Below are positions 6,645 to 10,443 of a DNA stretch of 10,443 nucleotides, in pieces (position 1 is the first letter of the stretch; each line of letters begins with the position of its first letter). The notes beneath the pieces were generated by a model. It searched no databases, was not told where the DNA came from, and saw nothing but the letters and a program-made list of their open reading frames with translations. Made by a program: the position numbers and the translations under genes. The DNA comes from Nanobdellota archaeon (GTDB lineage: Archaea; Nanobdellota; Nanobdellia; Woesearchaeales; GW2011-AR15), in contig JAHIYL010000032.1 of NCBI GenBank assembly GCA_018815145.1, positions 1-10,443 on the forward strand, in the 5' to 3' direction.

Positions 6645-7015
6645 AAAAATTCAACTTTTATCCATCTGTTTCTCGGACCATCAAATTCAACAAAAAAAAT
6701 TTTTTGCCACCGACCTAATCTTAGTTGTCCATCTTTTATTAGGATTGTTGCAGATGAACCCATTAAACTGGCTTTGATGTGGGCCGGAGAATTTCCTTCC
6801 ATATGTGCATAATGGATTTCAGGTGTGATTTTGTCAAGAGCATTCAGGATGTCTGACCTTACATCAGGGTCAGCTCCTTCATTGATTGTGATTCCTGCGG
6901 TCGTGTGCGGGCAGTAGACAATACAGAATCCGTTTTTGATTTTTACTTCTTTCTTGATATGCTGTGTGATATCTCTGAATTCTTCTTTTTTATGTGTCTG
7001 TAATCTAAGTTCCAT
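6641..7015 (-). CDS. yjbQ: YjbQ/UPF0047 family protein (secondary thiamine-phosphate synthase-type enzyme)
   Basis: A small cytoplasmic protein of a widespread family. Its E. coli member has weak thiamine-phosphate synthase activity, but the main function is unsettled. Seen, numbered from the start used here: PHTTAGITINE at 36-46, which holds the conserved metal-site His and Glu; GADPDVRSD at 47-55; H71, then GNSPAHIKASLMG at 74-86 with further conserved His and Ser; and the C-terminal GRWQKIFFVEFDGPR at 101-115. The length of 124 residues is close to the usual 130-140. The frame is open 24 codons further upstream (to 7087), but a TATA box at 7038-7050 sits inside that extension, 22 nt before the ATG at 7015, so the shorter start is preferred. 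Family homology also begins at this methionine. Confidence 0.92.
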   Translation of the reverse strand: MELRLQTHKKEEFRDITQHIKKEVKIKNGFCIVYCPHTTAGITINEGADPDVRSDILNALDKITPEIHYAHMEGNSPAHIKASLMGSSATILIKDGQLRLGRWQKIFFVEFDGPRNRWIKVEFF

Positions 7016-7037
7016 AATGGATTTTGAATTGGTCAGG

Positions 7038-7050
7038 GAATATAAATTTT
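7038..7050 (-). promoter_or_regulatory. TATA box of yjbQ
   Basis: On the minus strand this reads AAAATTTATATTC, identical to the uppP box, and ends 22 nt before the ATG at 7015. It decides the yjbQ start, since transcription would begin downstream of the alternative start at 7087. Confidence 0.65.
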
Positions 7051-7098
7051 TGGAAAAAATATTCAATTTTTCTTTTTTTCTATACACCCAACTAATAG

Positions 7099-7112
7099 AT
7101 AAATTTATATAC
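7099..7112 (+). promoter_or_regulatory. Possible TATA box of the HTH/surface-protein unit
   Basis: ATAAATTTATATAC resembles the boxes of uppP and yjbQ. It would start transcription near 7135, leaving a leader of about 55-60 nt before the ATG at 7193. A second A/T-rich candidate lies at 7131-7140 (TACATATATA). Which is used cannot be told from sequence. Confidence 0.35.
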
Positions 7113-7138
7113 TGGTTTCCTACAAAATATTACATATA

Positions 7139-7219
7139 TACTTACATTAAATTACTTATGTAATACAGAATATTACTTAATACTTACAAAATATGACTGA
7201 TTTACTTACAAAATATGAC
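7139..7219 (+). repeat. TACTTA element array and 16-bp direct repeat, candidate operator
   Basis: TACTTA occurs five times, at 7139, 7153, 7174, 7181 and 7203, with start-to-start distances of 14, 21, 7 and 22 bp. ACTTACAAAATATGAC occurs twice exactly (7182-7197 and 7204-7219), 22 bp apart, and straddles the start codon of the HTH gene; the core TACAAAATAT also occurs at 7121-7130. Two inverted repeats overlap here: ATTAC-N4-GTAAT at 7151-7164 and GTAATA-N5-TATTAC at 7160-7176. Sites spaced one to two helical turns apart in front of a gene for a DNA-binding protein suggest autoregulation. This is inference; A/T-rich sequence makes some repetition likely by chance. Confidence 0.45.
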
Positions 7220-7657
7220 AAAGAAGGGCTTTTTGTTGAGTTTATACACTATTTGGAAAACAAAGTTACTGAAGAGAGAGAAGGTCTTTTTGTTCCTCTT
7301 TCAATTTTTACAAGTAAGCTTACTCCATTTGAGACTATAGTAAAATATTTGGTAGAAGCACAAATGAGGAGCTATGCTGAAATTGGTAGGCTCTTCCAAA
7401 AAGATAGGCAGGTAATCTGGACAACATATCAGCGTTCAAAGAAAAAAGTTCTTCAAAAATTTCTGATCAGGCATTCTTCTGAAAACATACCGTTGAGCAT
7501 TCTGCAGCAAAATAAGCTTTCTGTATTTGAGATAATTGTAGCATATCTGAAAGATGAGCTTGAGATGAAAAACAAAGATATTGCATTGGTTTTGAAAAAG
7601 GATGAAAGGACCATATGGACAGTCTATAGCAGGGCAAAGAAAAAGAATGCAAAATAA
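7193..7657 (+). CDS. Tandem helix-turn-helix protein, putative transcription regulator
   Basis: I recognise no named family with certainty; the modules resemble sigma-70 region 4-like HTH domains. The 154-residue protein has a short N-terminal segment (1-33) and then two copies of one module of about 52 residues: 34-85 and 99-151. Each copy has a PLSI start, a K-L-x-x-F-E-x-I-V-x-Y-L helix, an I-A/I-G then K-D-R/E-R turn and a closing I-W-T-x-Y-x-R-x-K-K-K helix. The copies are clearly homologous but diverged, so the duplication is old. The basic ends and the IWTxY recognition-like helix suggest DNA binding. The gene is divergent from yjbQ, starts within a repeat array that could be its own operator, and overlaps the surface-protein gene by 11 nt, so it probably controls or is co-made with that protein. 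No Shine-Dalgarno site precedes the ATG. A second ATG at 7215 is out of frame. Confidence 0.8.
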   Translation: MTDLLTKYDKEGLFVEFIHYLENKVTEEREGLFVPLSIFTSKLTPFETIVKYLVEAQMRSYAEIGRLFQKDRQVIWTTYQRSKKKVLQKFLIRHSSENIPLSILQQNKLSVFEIIVAYLKDELEMKNKDIALVLKKDERTIWTVYSRAKKKNAK

Positions 7658-10443
7658 AGACCACCACAAAAAGAGGATAGAGAAGAGTAAGCAGGAGATA
7701 TCTAGGTGGCACTCCAATAGAAAAAAACTAACAGATTATGTTTCATATTATGACAGGAAGCATGAAGAGAATGGTATTGATCCTCATGAGCATGAAGCAA
7801 TGCTCAACATGGCGCTTCAAGGTAAGAGCCTAGAATATTGGAGTCAGGTTATTGATGCAAAAGTTGCAAAAGAAGAACGGATAATATTAGATGCAAAGAC
7901 ACAGATTAAAACTGAAAAATTCAGACAGATAAGATCTTTTTCAATGATAGCTGTTGCATTGCTTTTGTTTGCAGGTCCATTTATTTTCATGAAGCCGGAA
8001 TATACAGGTTATGCAGTCATGGACAATGACACGATTGTGCATGATGTAAGTGAATTGTTTTATGAAAATGCAGTCTACAGCATCTCAACAGACCGGAATA
8101 TAACATCACTTCGTGTTTCAGGAAAGATAATTGGGAATGGGACTGTCAGGATTTATCTTGGTGATAGATTGGTGTTGGATAGCACAGAAGTCAGAAGCAG
8201 GAAAGGAGGATTGTCTTCTATTACAGGACTTGTCATTGATGATATTGGAATGGATTTAACAGAACCTGTGAATGAGACAAGCGCAGAACCTGATACTGAA
8301 GAAGAGAACAACACAGATGCTGCAGTTGCAGAAGCAGATGAAATTGTTGAAGAATTGGTCCCAGATGAATTGCAGATAGAGCCATTGAATGATACAAAAG
8401 CAGAACCCGTCTCAGAAGAGGAGACAATTCTGAATCAGACTGATGAAATGATTCATGAATTGAATGAGTCCAATGAACCTGTTTTGGAATTTGATGGGAT
8501 GAATGAATCAACTGAATCAACTGAGATAATTGACTCAAATGATTCAAATGAATCAATAGAAAATATTACAGCTGGTAATCAAAATAATAGTATTGAACTG
8601 AATGTACCTGTCAATGAGACTGTTGTTATTGATGAAAAAGATAACCATGAAGATTCTGCAGCCAATGAGACCAATATTGAATTACCTTTACAAATTGAAA
8701 ATCTGACACAAGAACCTGTGGAATCTAATGAGACATTGCTACCGGAAAATCTTACTGAAGAGATACCGGTCAATGATACAGAAATCAATACTACAATTGA
8801 AGAATTTGAAATCGATCTTTCAGCTGAGATTGATTTTGAAAATTATTGCATTGAGACATGCATGCTCAATAATCATCCGGGAGAACTTGAGCTAAGGATT
8901 GTTGTCGAAGATGCAAGACTCTATCTTTCATCAGCTACCTATTCTATTGTAAAAGAAGAAATAATTGAAGAGATAGTTGAACAGAATGTAAGTGCTGAAG
9001 AATTCAATATAGGTTTAGTTGAGATAGGAAAGCCAGTGCTGTGGGAAAAAACAGTGAATGCCAGTGAAGTAGATTCTGTTGAGGTTACTGTTTATGCATA
9101 TGACATGACAATAGAAGCAGAATCAGAAGAAGATATTTCTGAAGAATCAGCACTTCTAGCACAAGAATTTACAGCAGGCAAAGAATATTTTGAACTTGAA
9201 AAACAGGCAAAAGAATTGGAAAAACCTGTTGAAAAAGACAAAGTAAAAAACAATATTGCGCAATTGATGGAAGTCAACACCAATCTGGCAAAAGCAGATG
9301 ATAAGCTAAAAGAAAAAGTTGACCTGGACAAAGAGACAGTAAAACTTGAACTCAGGAATCTGAAAGATAATGTCAAGATAAAATATGCAACACCCGGACC
9401 TGAAAAGACTGAAAAACAAATAAATGAATACAAAAAACAGGTCACAGTAAGATCTCCAATCCATTATCAGGATGTCCTGACTATTACTGATATTCCAGAA
9501 TCATCTGAAGACACAATCAATGTGTACTGGCTGAAAGAGACTGGCAGGGAATTGTTTGTAGATGTGAATTACATGGACACAAATGGAAATGGATTGATTG
9601 ACAGGCTGCAGTGGTTAATCCCGCATCTTTCTGAACAGACATTTGAGATTGATATAGTTGTCCTGAATCCGGTTACATACTTAAGAGATGGTGAGACTTG
9701 GACTGTTGCATTCAATACAACAGGAACAGGAAACCTGACAATATCATCACCAAATGCAGGCTGGACAGAATTCCTGACAGATGATGCAGAAACATATGAT
9801 GAGATGGAGTTTTTGGAATTAAAGTGTGGTGAAGATTATTTATTAAGTAAGTTAGAATTAATTGATTTTGAAAATAATAAATATAGTTATTCAGAATTAA
9901 GTAATAATGATTCAATGGATATTGAAAAATTATTCATACAAGATTATGAATGCAATTCAACTGCGTATCTTTCTAATTACATGCATACGGCAGGGTACGC
10001 AACACTGTTGTTTGAATTCTCTAACCAGAACGCAACAGTAAGTGATTATGCATTTGATCCTGAAACCAATGTTACGACACCTAATATAATTCCAAGTAGT
10101 CCAACCACAAACAATAATCTGACCTGCAACTTCACAGCTTTTAATTCAACAAATAATATCACAAACTGGTATAGGAACAATGAATCTATTACAGTTCTTT
10201 ACATGCCTTTCGAAGGAAATGGCAATGAAGCGAATAATGCAACTGATTATTCTGGTTATGGAAATAATGGGACAGTATTTGGAGCAACCTGGAATCGGAC
10301 TGGAGGGAAGATTGGTGGAGGATATGTGTTTGACGGTGATGATGACTATATTGACGTAAGTACCGTAAGTAATGATGTTTCATCAGGTTCATACTCAGTA
10401 GAACTCTGGTTTAAACCTATTGGCACCTATGATTCTAGTAAAA
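7647..10443 (+). CDS. Large membrane-anchored, sequon-rich surface protein with LamG domain (3' end beyond window)
   Basis: An open frame of 932 codons with no stop, running off the window. In order: a charged cytoplasmic N-terminus (1-97); one membrane span (about 98-117, FSMIAVALLLFAG); a TGYAV segment common after such anchors; a beta-type region with ITSLRVSGKIIGNGTVRIYL (about 145-175); an acidic stalk (about 205-390) with 17 N-x-S/T sequons; a C401/C405 segment; a predicted coiled coil (502-580); a beta region with a calcium-loop-like DTNGNGLID at 644-652; further Asn/Thr-rich beta segments; and the start of a LamG/concanavalin-like domain from about 848 (LYMPFEGNGNEAN, then YVFDGDDDYIDV). 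The likely role is adhesion or cell-surface architecture, inferred from the layout. The ATG at 7647 overlaps the HTH gene by 11 nt and has only a weak AGGG 12 nt upstream, so reinitiation is likely. M100, inside the span, is too late to be a good alternative. Confidence 0.88.
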   Translation, partial: MQNKDHHKKRIEKSKQEISRWHSNRKKLTDYVSYYDRKHEENGIDPHEHEAMLNMALQGKSLEYWSQVIDAKVAKEERIILDAKTQIKTEKFRQIRSFSMIAVALLLFAGPFIFMKPEYTGYAVMDNDTIVHDVSELFYENAVYSISTDRNITSLRVSGKIIGNGTVRIYLGDRLVLDSTEVRSRKGGLSSITGLVIDDIGMDLTEPVNETSAEPDTEEENNTDAAVAEADEIVEELVPDELQIEPLNDTKAEPVSEEETILNQTDEMIHELNESNEPVLEFDGMNESTESTEIIDSNDSNESIENITAGNQNNSIELNVPVNETVVIDEKDNHEDSAANETNIELPLQIENLTQEPVESNETLLPENLTEEIPVNDTEINTTIEEFEIDLSAEIDFENYCIETCMLNNHPGELELRIVVEDARLYLSSATYSIVKEEIIEEIVEQNVSAEEFNIGLVEIGKPVLWEKTVNASEVDSVEVTVYAYDMTIEAESEEDISEESALLAQEFTAGKEYFELEKQAKELEKPVEKDKVKNNIAQLMEVNTNLAKADDKLKEKVDLDKETVKLELRNLKDNVKIKYATPGPEKTEKQINEYKKQVTVRSPIHYQDVLTITDIPESSEDTINVYWLKETGRELFVDVNYMDTNGNGLIDRLQWLIPHLSEQTFEIDIVVLNPVTYLRDGETWTVAFNTTGTGNLTISSPNAGWTEFLTDDAETYDEMEFLELKCGEDYLLSKLELIDFENNKYSYSELSNNDSMDIEKLFIQDYECNSTAYLSNYMHTAGYATLLFEFSNQNATVSDYAFDPETNVTTPNIIPSSPTTNNNLTCNFTAFNSTNNITNWYRNNESITVLYMPFEGNGNEANNATDYSGYGNNGTVFGATWNRTGGKIGGGYVFDGDDDYIDVSTVSNDVSSGSYSVELWFKPIGTYDSSK
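9829..9960 (+). other. Locally A/T-rich patch inside the surface-protein gene
   Basis: By hand count, bases 9841-9960 are about 17-18 percent G+C, against about 47 percent in 9721-9780 just upstream. Leucines here are all TTA, whereas neighbouring parts mix CTG, CTT and TTG. The reading frame is kept throughout. It may be a recently replaced or diversifying segment of the extracellular part. Confidence 0.5.

Noticed and set aside
6629..6650. Rho-independent-type terminator between the macrodomain gene and yjbQ
   Set aside because: The 6-bp stem is A/T-rich and is followed by A residues, not T, in the plus direction; on the minus strand the T-run precedes the stem.
7016..7087. A 24-residue N-terminal extension of YjbQ
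   Set aside because: The promoter box lies within it, and homology begins only at the ATG at 7015.
6936..7163. A 75-codon plus-strand hydrophobic open frame opposite yjbQ
   Set aside because: Antisense to yjbQ and its promoter; hydrophobicity comes from T-rich sequence and no ribosome-binding site is evident.
7121..7219. CRISPR array or replication-origin iterons
   Set aside because: The repeats are short, unevenly spaced and lack CRISPR-like spacers; no replication initiator gene is adjacent, so an operator is the simpler reading.
8233..10392. Several minus-strand open frames inside the surface-protein region
   Set aside because: All are antisense to one uninterrupted 932-codon frame with coherent domains; their His/Ser/Leu-rich text is the complement of Asn/Glu/Thr codons.

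Overview
This window looks archaeal, most likely from a DPANN lineage such as Woesearchaeota or Pacearchaeota. The lineage is an inference: I could run no database search. The evidence is a class I lysyl-tRNA synthetase, ribosomal protein eS1 (found only in archaea and eukaryotes), TATA-type promoter boxes about 21-23 nt before several start codons (the leaderless archaeal layout), a bacterial-type GyrB as is common in several archaeal groups, and a membrane-anchored, Asn/Thr-rich LamG surface protein.

Layout. 86-2155 (+): class I LysRS fused to a C-terminal Trbp111/EMAPII-like tRNA-binding domain. 2347-4245 (+): DNA gyrase subunit B. 4310-5059 (+): ribosomal protein eS1, followed one base later by a 60-residue ferredoxin (5061-5243). 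5324-6106 (+): UppP-type polyprenyl-diphosphate phosphatase, followed two bases later by a macrodomain protein (6109-6621). 6641-7015 (-): YjbQ-family protein, convergent with the macrodomain gene. 7193-7657 (+): a small protein made of two tandem copies of a helix-turn-helix module. It is divergent from yjbQ and overlaps by 11 nt the start of a very long surface-protein gene (7647 to beyond 10443), which the window cuts off inside a LamG domain.

How the genes relate. The first two thirds is compact housekeeping: translation (LysRS, eS1), DNA topology (GyrB), electron transfer (ferredoxin) and lipid-carrier recycling with ADP-ribose metabolism (UppP, macrodomain). The last third is an accessory-looking regulator and surface-protein pair. 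The surface protein has a short cytoplasmic N-terminus, one membrane span and an extracellular part with an acidic segment carrying 17 N-glycosylation sequons in about 173 residues. UppP recycles the type of lipid carrier that such glycosylation would need, but that link is only circumstantial.

The observations most worth following are: (i) the LysRS fusion with a well-placed internal ribosome-binding site exactly where a stand-alone tRNA-binding protein would begin; (ii) an array of TACTTA elements and a 16-bp direct repeat in front of, and running into, the duplicated HTH gene; (iii) the translationally overlapping HTH/surface-protein pair; and (iv) a ferredoxin lacking one cluster-ligating cysteine. 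I saw no tRNA, rRNA, CRISPR array or insertion sequence.
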